From Crambe crambe (Eukaryota > Porifera > Demospongiae > Poecilosclerida > Crambeidae): DNA of 64,000 nt. Both the position numbers and the translations under genes were made by a program. The notes beneath the pieces are model-generated. The model was not told the DNA's origin and made no database searches. It saw nothing but the letters and a program-made list of their open reading frames with translations. Location: positions 5,156,139 to 5,220,138 of the forward strand of contig OZ004596.1 of assembly GCA_963924555.1 (NCBI GenBank), in the 5' to 3' direction. The stretch's first letter is position 1. Every line of letters starts with the position of its first letter. Positions 16,223-31,900 of this stretch are shown here, piece after piece.

Positions 16223-19200
16223 ATGGCAGCTGGTTTTGTTCCTCCACCTCCAGAAGACAATTTGGACTTCATTTCTCAGCAAAATTATTCCTCACAGAGG
16301 TCTGTGTGTCAATGCAATCATATTGCACCTTTTTTATGACTATCAATTTGAATTTTTAGACATGACGTCAATTTATATGAATTTGGTGGGGACGGATTTG
16401 CAGGTTTAAATCCACACCACCACCACTCCAGGGCATACCCTGAACCACCAGTGCCTACTATCAACAACAGTAGTGCTCGTACCTTTGAAAAAGGGCGTCC
16501 TCAAGGATTCGTGCAAAGGGTTCCTGAGACACCATCATTGAAACAGAGATACCAGCAGACTCCCTCATCAGAGTGCCAACTGGATTTTTCCTGTAAACTT
16601 TTTTCTTTCATTTTATTTTTAGCCCTATAGTCCCCCAATGGTTAAATTTAACTTATTTCCAGGCCCTTACCCCTGTAACATGAGGCTCTCTGCTGGAATA
16701 CAGTGTTCTCATCACCTTAATTATTCACCCTTGGTTCCGTAAAGCAAGAAATTTTGCTAGTAGTGTCCAAGGAAGTAGTAATTGTAATTACATGAGATAG
16801 TTGTAGTTCATGTTTGTTACTGACAGTGATAGAGGTAGTGAGCTGGAATGAATGATCTGAAAGATACAGGCATCACAAGCATTATTATCCGATGTATAAA
16901 TTATAACATTATTGTACAGCTTAACAATTCATTTCAGTGAATGATATGATAATTGTGTTACTTAACAGCAAGATGTACTTGTGCACTTTGCATCCGGTGT
17001 GCCTGGTAATTAAGTGCATGTACGTAAAATTATATTTTATGTACCTCTATACCTCAATCCCTAAGTAAGGTGGTCATACCCTAATTATTATGCCTGAGTA
17101 ATAAGAACAAATAGAGCTGTATAGTTCCCTCTGTTTAGTTAGCTGCAGAGTAGCTACATTTGCAAACGACTTACTCTTCAGGTTCAACTTTATGGTAAAA
17201 AAATTTGATTACTCCTTTCCTGCTAGAACAGGTTCTCTTTAAATAATGTACTTCTATAGCCAAGGTTCGAAAATAACATGCCCTGATTTTAAACATCACA
17301 GCTGTTCCATTGGAACTGTTGCTGCAGTCTAACATTTCGTTGGACCAAATCATCACGATCAAACTTGAGCAACTTTCCCAGCAACATAAAATAGCATAAG
17401 TTCAATTATTCCTGCATATACAGTCCTCATTTACATTTATTTATCACTTGAAAATCATGTCCTCGCATCCTTCAGAATCCCTACTGGCTACTTTTTTTCT
17501 TCCACAGTTGATGGTGCAAGTGGTCGAGAACATATTGGCTTACGCCCTATCAGTGTAGTTCGTATCCAAAAATTATAAATCTCACAATTATTGTGAGCTC
17601 CATAATTTGACTAGATTAGAATTTCCATAACTATTTTTCAATTAAAGCTGAACAGTATCATGGCATTTTCAAAAACTTCTCCCACTTCAACTTTGTTCAG
17701 TCCAAAGTGTTTGATGATGTGAGTGTATATCTCTTGAGAATAAGGCTAACAGTTTCCTTATTAGCTATAATGGTGTGGTTTTTGTGTCTAGGTAATGTAC
17801 ACTGATAGTTCTCTAGTTGTCTCTGCTCCTACAGGAAGTGGGAAAACTGTGATATTTGAACTTGCCATAATTCGTTTGCTGATGCAGAGTTCAATTGATA
17901 TGATCACAGGGAAAATAATATATGGTGGGTATAATATTTCTCATGTACTTCCAAACACTCATATTTTATTCATTTCATACATGCAGTGGCTCCTATCAAA
18001 GCATTGTGTAGTCAGAGATTTGAGGACTGGAACATTAGATTTGGTTCCTTGGGACTCAACTGTTGTGAGCTGACTGGAGATAGCCAGCTGGATGATTACT
18101 TTGAGCTCCAAAATGCCCAAATAGTTATGACCACTCCAGTAATGTTGAAATACAGATCTAAATCCTTCCCAACTCTTTCATCATTTTATATTGTAGGAGA
18201 AGTGGGATAGCATGACACGCAAATGGCGTGATTACAAGTCACTCGTGCATTTGGTGAGACTGTTTCTAATAGACGAAGTGCACCACTTGAATGATGAGAC
18301 ACGGGGACCCACCATGGAAGCCATTGTGAGTAGGATGAAGACAATACAGGCATCAATGTTGTGGGAAGATGGAGGAGCACGAAATAAGTTGAGATTCATT
18401 GCCGTTTCTGCTACTGCACCCAACATATCAGATGTAAGCTGTATCAATTCAAATGAGGACCTTTTAAAAACCATCTGATTGTCTTAGATTGCTGCTTGGC
18501 TGGGTTCTAGTGAGGAATCCCCTGCTCTTGAGTTCAGTATTGACGAGAGTCATCGTCCAGTGAGACTACGCAGGGTAGTCTTGGGCTATCCAGATGCAAG
18601 TACCCATTTCAAATTCAATCTAGCCCTCAATTATCGTCTTGGAGGTGTCATACAGCTTTATTCTGATCAGAAGCCAACTTTGGTGGTATGTATACAAAAT
18701 TTCGTGGGGAGTTAATAATATCACTTATGCTCAACTAGTTTTGTGCCACAAGGAAAGGAACTCAGCAAGCAGCCACAGTATTGGTGAAAGAGGCTCGCTT
18801 TGTCATGAACACAGCACACAATGCACGTCTTCAGCAAACTGCAAATACTCTCAGAGACAGCAAGTTAAGAGGTACTTATAGTTCTATGGCTATTATAGTT
18901 TTGGATCGCTCACTCTTTCTAATTGACTTAGATTTAGTCGTGTATGGAGTGGGATATCACCACGCTGGGATGGATTCATCTGACCGCAAAGTTATTGAGA
19001 CTACATTTACTGCTGGGGACCTCCCAGTCCTATGTAAAAAGCAGTAGCTAATCCATTAGTTATCCTACTCTTTCTCTTCTCTATTACAGTTGCTACCAGC
19101 ACTCTGGCCATGGGGGTATGTATCATCTTTCCAGCTAATTGTATTATTTTCATACTCATCTATATAGGTCAACTTGCCTGCCCATTTGGTTGTGATCAAG

Positions 19201-22200
19201 TCCACCATGCACTACATTGCAGGCATGTTCCAAGAGTGCAGTGAGTCTCAGGTCCTACAGATGATTGGGCGGGCAGGACGACCACAGGTGAGAAGTCAAT
19301 AATGATTGTCTCATTTTTCACCTTTGTCAAAATTAGTTTGATGTAACGGCTACAGCTGTGATTATGACTCGAAACTCTACAAAGGTTTGCTTTTTATCTG
19401 TGGGGATACCAGGTGTCTGCATTGAGATCCATGCCCCGTTCCCATGATGATCTTTACCAATTTTGTCAAAAATAATTCATCTTTTGTATCTTATCCATTA
19501 TAGGCAAAATATGAAGCTCTCCTTAGTGGCAACCAGCTAATAGAGAGCAAGTTAGTGTAGCAAAATAATACTTGGGAAGTATTTATCTTGGACCTCTCTA
19601 CTTTAGTCTCCATCGCAATCTTATTGAACACTTGAATGCTGAGGTGGTCCTGCATACAATCACTGATGTCTCCATAGCCTTGGAGTGGTTACGTTCCACT
19701 TTCTTTTATATTCGTGTCAAGCAAAACCCAAAATACTATGGTTAGTAGATGTCCTAGCTACCACTACCAAACCACTTAACACCAACCCTGATTCCAATAT
19801 TGATCCAGGTATGCCTGTAGAACAACGAGAAATGGAGGATAAACTTCAGCGTGAGTGTATTTAACAGACCTCCTCTTTTACACACCCAAATTTTTACCTC
19901 TGTGCACATCGTAGAATTATGCTTGAAGAATATTCAAATGCTTGAATCCTGCTCTCTTGTGAAAATGGACGATGGATTCACCCTGCAGCACACAGGTCAA
20001 AGTCCTAATAAAGCCTTGTTCATTATCACAGAGGTGTTCTATCTACAGAAATGGGCAGGCTGATGGCTCGGTACTGTGTGGCATTTGACAGCATGAAGAG
20101 ATTTTTGAGTTTCAAAGGAAAAGAAACCCTCTCTGACCTTGTAAGCTGATAGTTCAGTCATTTGACATGTGAGTTATTCATTTCTAACCAGGTGAATGAA
20201 TTATCACAATGTAAGGAGTTTGAAGATGTTCGTTTGAGGGTGAACGAGAAGAGGGTATTAAACACTTTGAACAAAGACAAAAACAAACCAACTATCAGGT
20301 ATTAATTATCAGAACCACAGAAGAGTAAGTCAGCTTTTTGTTATTCCTTCTATGTAGATTCCAGTTACCAGGGAAGATTAAATCTACTGACATGAAAGTG
20401 AACTGGTAATATTTGGTCACTTGAGGTGAATAAAGTAATTTATTTTATTTCTAAACAGTTTGATGCAAGCTACACTTGGCTGCTTGTCAATACAAGAATT
20501 TGCTCTCAATCAGGATGTACAGGTCCAATATAATATTACCTATATTATTTACCTACACACATAATAACTCTTCTTTCCTTATCAGAAAATTTTCAGAGCT
20601 GCTTCCCGGCTGTCTAAATGTAAGACTCCTTGTTAGTGCTAAAGTGGAGTAATTGTTATACTGATTATGCCACAGGTCTCATGGAGATTCAGATGATTGG
20701 AGGAAACTTCCAGAGTCTACTCAGTGCAGTTATTTTGCATAAATGTATTCAGGCAAAGTATGGTAGTAGTTCTACACGCTTACACAGTCATGACATTGCA
20801 AACTTCTCTCAAAAGGCTGTGGGAGAATTCCAAATTTGTCTCCAAACAGTTGGATAAAATAGGTTTAACGTTGAGTACAACTCTAGTCAATGCTGGACTG
20901 ACTTCTTTCCAGAAACTTCAAAGTACCAGCCCAAGAGAAATAGAATTGGTATGAATGTATGGATATCTTTGCTTATTATGCAATTTTTGGAATTTTTCTA
21001 GATCATGAACAGGCATCCACCATTTGGTAACCAGATACGAGATGCAGTAACTCTCCTCCCCCAGTACAAACTCAACTTGAACCAAGTACGTAATAGTTTG
21101 ACTATGTGTCCATAGCTAGCTAGTGGTGTAAAATTATGATAGCAGTGGAAGTACCTTACCAGATATGTATTATGTCTATACTCCCGAAACTCGATGCAAT
21201 GGTCCTTTCCATCAATAAGTCTTACTTGTGTGACTTTAGGTGTCAGCTCCCAGTGGAGATTGGAGTGAGCTAGAGGTGACTATAGTGCTTGTGAATCATG
21301 CTTTGCTGAAGGAGACAGGGAGTACCTGGGGAGACACTCACACGTGCGTACTTCTTGTTGGAGATGCTGATAATACAGTCCTATGCAAGCAGAAAATAAG
21401 GTATTCTGTACGATAGCTGGATGTGTCACTGTACCGTAAAGTCTGAATCTTTTCTTGTTTAGGGATTCTCAGCTATTTACTGGAGGACAGTACATACGCA
21501 AAGTGGCTGTGCAGAAAGCTAAGGCAGGGGCTGAGTTGAAAGTTCATTATATCAGTCTCGATCGAGTGGGAGTGGATCTTCAGGAGAATTTCGCTCCCAA
21601 GTACATATTTAGTAACAGCAGGGCTATGAAGGTACAACAGGTTTACTTCAATTTTGATTATGGTATCCTAGCTATTATTATAATTCTTCAGTCTGACAAT
21701 CAGTCGCAGAGTAAAACACTGGATTCAAGTTTTGCCACTTCTAAGCCTGGTCCTACACCTAGGTCTGAGACAGCTAATGGTGCTTATTACAAGTCCTGTA
21801 ATCATAAGTGCTTGAACAAAGCTGTGTATCCTTAACAGACTAGCTAGAGATACCATTAAGGCTCTCTGCCCTTTCGCTAATGCAAGCTATTGTTTCTTGA
21901 CTTCTAAGACAGCTGTGGCCATGACTGCTGCAAACATGGAATCCTTGTCAAACCCAGGGCACCAACCAAGTCGTCCAAGACCACCCAAGGAGGAACCACC
22001 CCAATCAAACAAAATCCTCCTCAATCATCTTCCAAATCTGGTGGTCAGATGAGCCGTTATGTAGACCAGCTCCATGCTAGAGCAAGTGATCTTCCTCCAA
22101 CACCAGCCCTCAAGAGGATCAAGGTATGCTCCTATAATTCTACTCACTGTTACCACATCCCCTTTCTTGCAGCCTGCCTTGTCAGTGTACAGACCTGATG

Positions 22201-23288
22201 GGAAGTCAAAGCTACAAACACTGAGTGATCGATTCAGTTATACTCCTCAACAGAGCATGAAATATTGTGGATCAACTAGGACTGCTAGGAGTGATGTATC
22301 TTCCCCTTTACAACCACACTCGTACAACACACCAGCAGATTCTGCCAGCATGAAATCCATGACATCGAATCACAATTCCTCATTTGATGACTTCTCATTC
22401 CCATTTCATGAATTTGAAGCAGAACAGTTAAGCAATCTTGATGATGAATATGATGATTTTGCTCCAGAAAACTTCTTTGATGATGTCCCAATGGATGATG
22501 AGAGTTATAACTTATCACCAGTTGCCAGTATTTACCCACAGAAAGGTAAAAATCCTGTTGGCAAACAGTGTACCAATATAAAATCTGTCGATAGTGGATT
22601 GACAAAGAGATATTATGAGGATAGATCAGCTACGGCAAAACATACTGATGACAAAGTTGTTGAAGAAATGTTGAACTATCAAACTTTGGAGAAGGAAATA
22701 GCCCTACCTTTGAGAAGAAGAAAGCGGCTGATTGATGAAATGTTTGACATTGATGGCGAGGATTGTATAAATGCTGGAAACACAAAGTCACCAAGAATGA
22801 TTTCTGAAACTAAAGATTACAACAATAGACCAAACTTACCGAAGATTTCTAGCACCATTTTCTCGATCAAAAGTGACACCAAGAGAACTAATGAGACAGA
22901 TATTAAATTTCTCAAAGATCCGGTAAATAATTACATATCTGAAAATCGTCCTTCTATGGAAAATCATAGCAAAAAACTTACACAAAACAGCATAGTGCAG
23001 AAACAGTCCTCTTTGCCAAAGTTGCAACAACTATCTCCAAAATTTTCCACAGTCAGTAGACAGCCTGCAGCAGAACACCGGAAGAAAGGTGGAGATTTAT
23101 TACGAGCAAGGCCAGAAGCATGTACACCTGGTCCCATTGCATGCTCCTTCTTCTCATCTGGAGTGGAAGATAGGTAGGTGGACAAAAAAAATCATGAGTT
23201 AGTATTTATTATTTTGATTTTTTTTTATAGTCCAGAGGATCAAACTGACTATGATGTATTTGGAGCTGTATTTGCAGGAATATTTTGA
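16223..23288 (+). CDS. HFM1: HFM1/MER3 meiotic DNA helicase
   Basis: Thirty-one exons join in phase to 1418 residues (human 1435). Main borders: 16223..16299, 16360..16592, 17508..17552, 17648..17718, 17792..17924, 17987..18138, 18197..18433, 18488..18685, 18739..18871, 18932..19033, 19090..19115, 19168..19287 and so on to 21692..21825, 21913..22123, 22173..23173 and 23231..23288. Superfamily-2 motifs are intact: Walker A APTGSGKT, DEVH box LIDEVHHL, SATAP, CATRKG, and motif VI QMIGRAGRPQ. A winged-helix/Sec63 part follows (KLWENSKFVSKQLDKIG-like; LVNAGLTSFQKL), then a C4 zinc cluster CNHKCLNKAVCGHDCC. HFM1 unwinds D-loops and stabilises crossover intermediates with the ZMM proteins in meiosis. 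The N-terminal 110 residues are poorly conserved, so the start is less certain. The long 1-kb exon is disordered and acidic. Confidence 0.95.
16593..17507 (+). other. HFM1 intron 2
   Basis: 915 bp, the longest HFM1 intron, AT-rich and without recognisable repeat or RNA gene. Small unrecognised coding exons inside it cannot be excluded because the protein is poorly conserved here. Confidence 0.6.
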
Positions 23289-23324
23289 CTATCTATGCTT
23301 TTGTTATAATACGCATGCGTAGAC

Positions 23325-23330
23325 AATAAA
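23325..23330 (+). terminator. Putative polyadenylation signal of HFM1
   Basis: AATAAA 36 bp after the HFM1 stop and before the PRPS start codon at 23473. Confidence 0.5.
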
Positions 23331-23472
23331 GTGCATGCACGTGTATAAAAACTGTACCGGTACAATGGTGGGGTCATCAAGGTCAATTCCCAGTTAGATT
23401 TTAGAACTGGAAGTGCTTCAATGTGAACCAGGTCGACTTCGAGAACATTCTTTGGAGGACCAGATCAGTAGG

Positions 23473-26858
<3,386 letters not shown>

Positions 26859-27072
26859 ATGTTACTGCTCTAAACTAAAAAATATTTTTACTAACTCATC
26901 CATTGTGATATTTCAATGACATGGTTAGTTGTACAGTACACATTGAAAATGCTGCCTCCAGCACAAAATCTTTTTACATCTTAAGAATGCACAATAGTCA
27001 CCACCCATTGTATCTTGAGGCTGTTCATTGTTTGTTATAATACAGGTAAAGTGGTTGAAGAGTAAGTATAGT

Positions 27073-28784
27073 TCAGTTTTTCACATAGTCTTCCTTGTCT
27101 CGTTTCCATGTTGATAAGTACAGGTGGTGTCCGGCAACCACTCCTACATATTTTTGAGCAGGGGAGTAGTCCAGTGCGTAAACTCCATGACTTACTTCCA
27201 TCATGCAACCTGTGATCTGCACAGAATCCATCAGTCTCACTCACATTTCTAACTGTACCTCCAATAAAGGACACTCAAAAGAGGAAAACCCTCCCAATAA
27301 AGGACAATCTAAAAGTACCCATATTAATAACCTCCAACCTCTCTACAAAAGACAAAATGATGGGTCCCAAGAGTGTGTCGATTATTTGGAGGTTGCACTG
27401 TAGTCACTACATTAGATTTACCAAGTCTCGCTGTGTGTCGATTACAGAGACTTTATTCAGTTGTGATCCACCCACCATTAAATGCTTCTCACTGCTCCAT
27501 CGAAGTGCATACGCCTGCATGTGTGTGTGTGTGAAAGTATATATACAAGCTGTCAAGTATACTGAAGTTGTCGTGCAAGAACTTGTACCTTGATGTTTAA
27601 TTCGGGTTGCAATCCTTGAAGCAGTTTTCCAGAATGAAAGTCCCAGATCTGTATGAAGATACAACTGTGAAGAGTTGCTGGGTAGTTAATATGGTGTTAC
27701 CTGTATGGTGTCTCTTAACCTCCACGATCCAGTTGCAATATTCATGTTTGAGGGATTGATTGATAAGCAATCGCCACATACATGAGGACCAAAAATTCTC
27801 CTAATAAAAAATGATTATCCATCTAAGAGACGTGGGATATCTATCACATACCGTATAGAGTGTTTCTTCCGTAAGTCCCAAAACTTCCAAGTGAAAATAA
27901 CACTATTACGGTTAAAGGTTACTGGCTGATTAGTATTATACCTGCACAGTCTGATCCCAGCCTGCTGATATTAGGAAGTTGCCATCAGTGGGGTGATACT
28001 TCACAGAGAAGGTTCTATTCATGTGTCCATCCATTTGATTACTGGTTAAACTAGGTAAGGTAGAACTATTATAAGACTATGGTACCTTGGAACTGTACTG
28101 TACCATACCTTGATTCCAGTCGGGTCAGTACATCATGAGTGGCAGCATCATAAACTATGACTGCTGCATCGGAGCCAGTGGTGGCAAAAGTCTTGCACTC
28201 TGGAGAAACAGCACATGCTAGCGACTGCCTCTCTTCAATTCTGTGAGAGAGAAGTTGTCTTGTTGTCACATGCCAGAGACATGAATATCCTGAAGAATCT
28301 AAAAGACACAAAAGTTGCCATACCAGGTTTACAAAAACTGATAGAAAATGGCTTACAAGTCGCTAATAGAACATTTTCTTTTTCTTTGTGTGATGTGTAT
28401 CTGTCAAGAAACTGAACTGAAGTTACAGGTAGTTTCCCTGATTGATGAGCTTCCAGCATATATAGAGCACTTGCAGACGAAGGTTGTAGCACCTATCATT
28501 ATTAACCCCTTAGAGCATAGAAGTAACCATGGTTACTACTACTACTGGTATGAACTCACTGATATCTTGCCATCTGATTGCCCTAAAGCAATCATTGAGC
28601 CGGGCTTGTTGAAGTTGCAGGACATCAGAGTAGGGTCACATTGCCTTTTAAGTGTGCACGATAAGTCGTGCATTAGCTGGACTACACTTTTTTCATACTT
28701 GCATAGCTCTTACCATGTTTTGTGTGCATACAAGCATCCTTCATAGACAACGCGATCTTCTGAACGTGAAAGTCGACGAGACAT
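27073..28784 (-). CDS. Small WD40-repeat beta-propeller protein
   Basis: Nine exons join in phase: 28732..28784, 28357..28469, 28109..28298, 27942..28041, 27852..27883, 27701..27800, 27589..27648, 27422..27514 and 27073..27216 (294 residues). It consists of WD-like repeats: SGYSCLWHVTTRQLL, GSDAAVIVYDAATHDVL, SAGWDQTVQFWDLRKK, TGSWRLRDTIQIWDFHSGK, GGSQLNKVSVIDTQ and GVVAGHHLYLSTWKRD, enough for one seven-bladed propeller. There are no other domains, signal peptide or membrane segment. I do not recognise a specific orthologue, so no function is given beyond a scaffold-type propeller. Its start is 193 bp from the divergent UBE3B start, and its end converges with PRPS. Confidence 0.85.
27225..27400. 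repeat. MITE-like dispersed repeat, copy in WD40 gene
   Basis: Contains AACCTCTCTACAAAAGACAAA and several AATAAAGGACA motifs, plus TGGGTCCCAAGAGTGT. The same order of motifs is seen in inverse orientation in a TMEM209 intron (52395-52610) and partly in a GUSB intron. No coding capacity. Confidence 0.6.
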
Positions 28785-28977
28785 AGCTACTTGTCAGCCC
28801 TGATCTTGCATGCGCCCAGCCTCCTTTCCCAGTGCAGTTCCAGCTGCAAGTACTGTACGTACGTCTCGATTTTAACCCCTTTAAAACCATAACAAGGTGG
28901 GTGTGATCTTGATCTGATCTGATCAGTAGCTGAGTCTGAGAGAAACCAGAGCCACTTAATACATATCACAGGCAACC
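28785..28977. promoter_or_regulatory. Divergent promoter region WD40 gene / UBE3B
   Basis: 193 bp between two opposite start codons. A GATCTGATCTGATCAG direct repeat lies at about 28911-28926. No known factor site is claimed. Confidence 0.45.
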
Positions 28978-31900
28978 ATGTTCAACTCCAAGTCTTCGAA
29001 AGGTGCCCCAGCCTCAGGTAAGAATGAGTTGGTGGAGAAAGCTCGCCTAGAGAGGGAAGCTCGCCAAGCTGAAAAGCAAAGGAACATGGGGGCCATTACT
29101 ATCCAGGTTATTAAGATATGGGTGTCAGCTGGGCTCCTTCACATCATGTGTCCATCATTCATGATTATAGCGAGCTGTAAGAAACTGGATTGGGAGGAGG
29201 AAGGAGTATGCAGAGTTAAGGTAGGAAGTAAATCTTGTAGCTAAAATCACACAATTCTACATCCCCATCTGAATAGGGAAAAGGTTGACTCGAGTCTTGA
29301 GAAGTCGCTGAATGGTGAGTCGAGTTTTGCTATTAACCCTTTACTAGCAATTTGATGTAATAAAGGTGTGGAGTTATTCATGGTGGGACAACAACTACTC
29401 TTTGTATATTCGAAAACCAGTGATAAAGATAAAGCAGTATGTCGCTAGGTTCATTCTTTTTAAGATTATTAAAAATGATGAATATTAGCGGTTTAGCAAG
29501 CTGTGCAGAGCTCTGCTGGACAGTATGAAAGAGGATGCCACTAAGGTAACTTGGTACATCCATGGTGCATTCATACAATACAATATGATATGATATGATA
29601 TAATATCCCTTTACCACATGAAATATAGTCCTGGTATGTGTCGGTAGCCATGAAACCCAAGCTTTCTGCCCCATGGATTATGCAACTAAAGACCATTCTC
29701 TTAATCTCATGTAAGGAACTGAGGGATTTGAAGGTCAGTAAGAACTAACGAAAAGGAAAAGGAAAGTGATTTATATCGAATTCTCCAGTTTGGACTACCA
29801 ACCACCGATGTGCTTATAAGGCTGTATTTGGAACTGGTAAATACAACGTATATCACACATGATAATATTCATCTTACTGCTTTTTAGATTTTATTGTTCA
29901 CAGACTACACACTTTGGAAATTCACAGCAAAAGCTGGTACAGCTCGTCTTAATAGCTTTCTCATCCGTATGATTGTATGATTATGTGGTTTGGGTGATGG
30001 ATGCAGGGAAGCAGGTGGAACCCATGCTACGAGGGATTTCCAACCATGTCATGGAACATCTTGTGAACAATGGATTCTATCCAGTCATGCGTGTGAGCTG
30101 ATGGAAAAGAAAAAAAAGCTAGTGATCGAATTGAGGTTTGGTGATTGTCTTATAGGAACTGCTTCTCAATTCCCTGTCCTCTCCTGTCCCAAGTATCCCA
30201 GGATATTGCATGTCTGCTGCCATGGGAATAAGGTAAGGAGAGAGGGATGAAACCAAGCTGGTATTCATATGGAGTGGAGGTTCCTCATCAATATTAAGTG
30301 CTTGATATTTTTGTCCATGCATATATTCTATATTCATACAGGCAGCTGGCACTTAGTAATTTCTCCAGTAAGATGATGATTTCGTTTGTGACATCCATTT
30401 TGACAATCCCGGCATCATTGCTGTATTTGCAAAGACTATCACCTGAGGTATGACTCTATTACTGCAGTACAGTATTAATACACTGCTCAATATATCATAC
30501 ACTGCCCTATTAAATACTATGCCCTGTCGACTATTTCTCATTACAGACAGTGAAGAAGCTAGAAACTGTAAGGTTTGTGAACAAGCTAGTGGATGCTATC
30601 CACTCTCACTCCAGCTCCGTGACCAGCATTGATGCCAATGCCTCTCTCAGTGTATTTGGTAAGCCCCCCTTTAATTAGTGGTAATTGAGATGTATATCTC
30701 CAATATCATGTTTTTTGGCAGGAAATATGGTCTACTTGAGCTCAATTCACATCAAGGTAATGTGTATTCTGTGAGGGTCACTTCTCCAATTATGCTTATT
30801 CTTTTTTCATGAAGATTTTATCTGAAGACGATACACTACAAAAGCTATTGGTAAGTGGATACCGTATAGTGCAAATTTTTCGTGGGTCAAATTTTTCGTG
30901 GTTTTGTGAATATTGATCCCATGTTCAAATCCACGAAATTTTTTACCCACAAAAATATCGAGCTATACGGTATTACACATTTCAAAATTCACTTGTCCTA
31001 ATGATATAGGATGTTCTTACAATGCTGATTCAGCAGTGTGAGTCGGATTCTTCAACTTCACATAAAGCATCTTCTACATCCTGGCACCCTTTCTTTGGCT
31101 GGACAAAATCTGTGACTGATAGAAGGTGAAGAGGATAGCGTTCTTATCAACGCTTGCGACAATTATGACATCTTTGGTTTTAGGGTACTTGATATGTTGA
31201 GTCAAGTGAGGTCACAGCTGCAGAACTTATGGTGTGGGTCACTTGTCCAGTACTTTTTTTCCCCTGTGCTGGGCCTCACACCTGCCCCTGCTCCTCAAGC
31301 ACCAAAGAGTGAGCCAGTCTGGCAAGAAAACCTTCTACTGAAGTGCATTTACCGATTCTTTTATCTGTGGTGCAGGCAAGATTAGATTTTCTCTATTCAA
31401 GAGAAATGCAAAGGCTATCAAACTGGACCAAAGTATCTTGGAAAGAGCAAACAAAGTCTGCAATCTTTACGATACTTGCTTCAAATCTCTCAAGGACGAG
31501 ATCAAAACGGATGTGCTGATTGGACTGGGCTGCAATGGTGCTCTAGTGAGTAAGATGTGGCATTTCCTCTGGCTGACCCTTGGGCTGGATGTAGACCGGA
31601 TAGTCCAGGCAACTAAGAAGTCAACCAGTGGCAGTGGTGGCAAGACATCAACAGAAGCTGGCTCTCTCTTCAGTACGCTCACCTTATGTTGTCAAACAAC
31701 CCAGTACCGTCTAATGTAAGCCACTTTAGACCGTAGCATGTACAAATACCTTGGGATGTTTTCAAATGTCTATTTAGAGGTGGGAGGGAATTGACCTTTG
31801 ATCTGAACCCTATGAACTAGTGATAATGTAACAGTTTATTCATATTATTAGACACCCATCTGCTTCTCCAATAATTATGAATAGCTTGATCTTTGTCATT

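Noticed and set aside
23413..23472. Upstream in-frame extension of PRPS
   Set aside because: The family start MPNIK at 23473 aligns exactly, and the extension has no conserved sequence.
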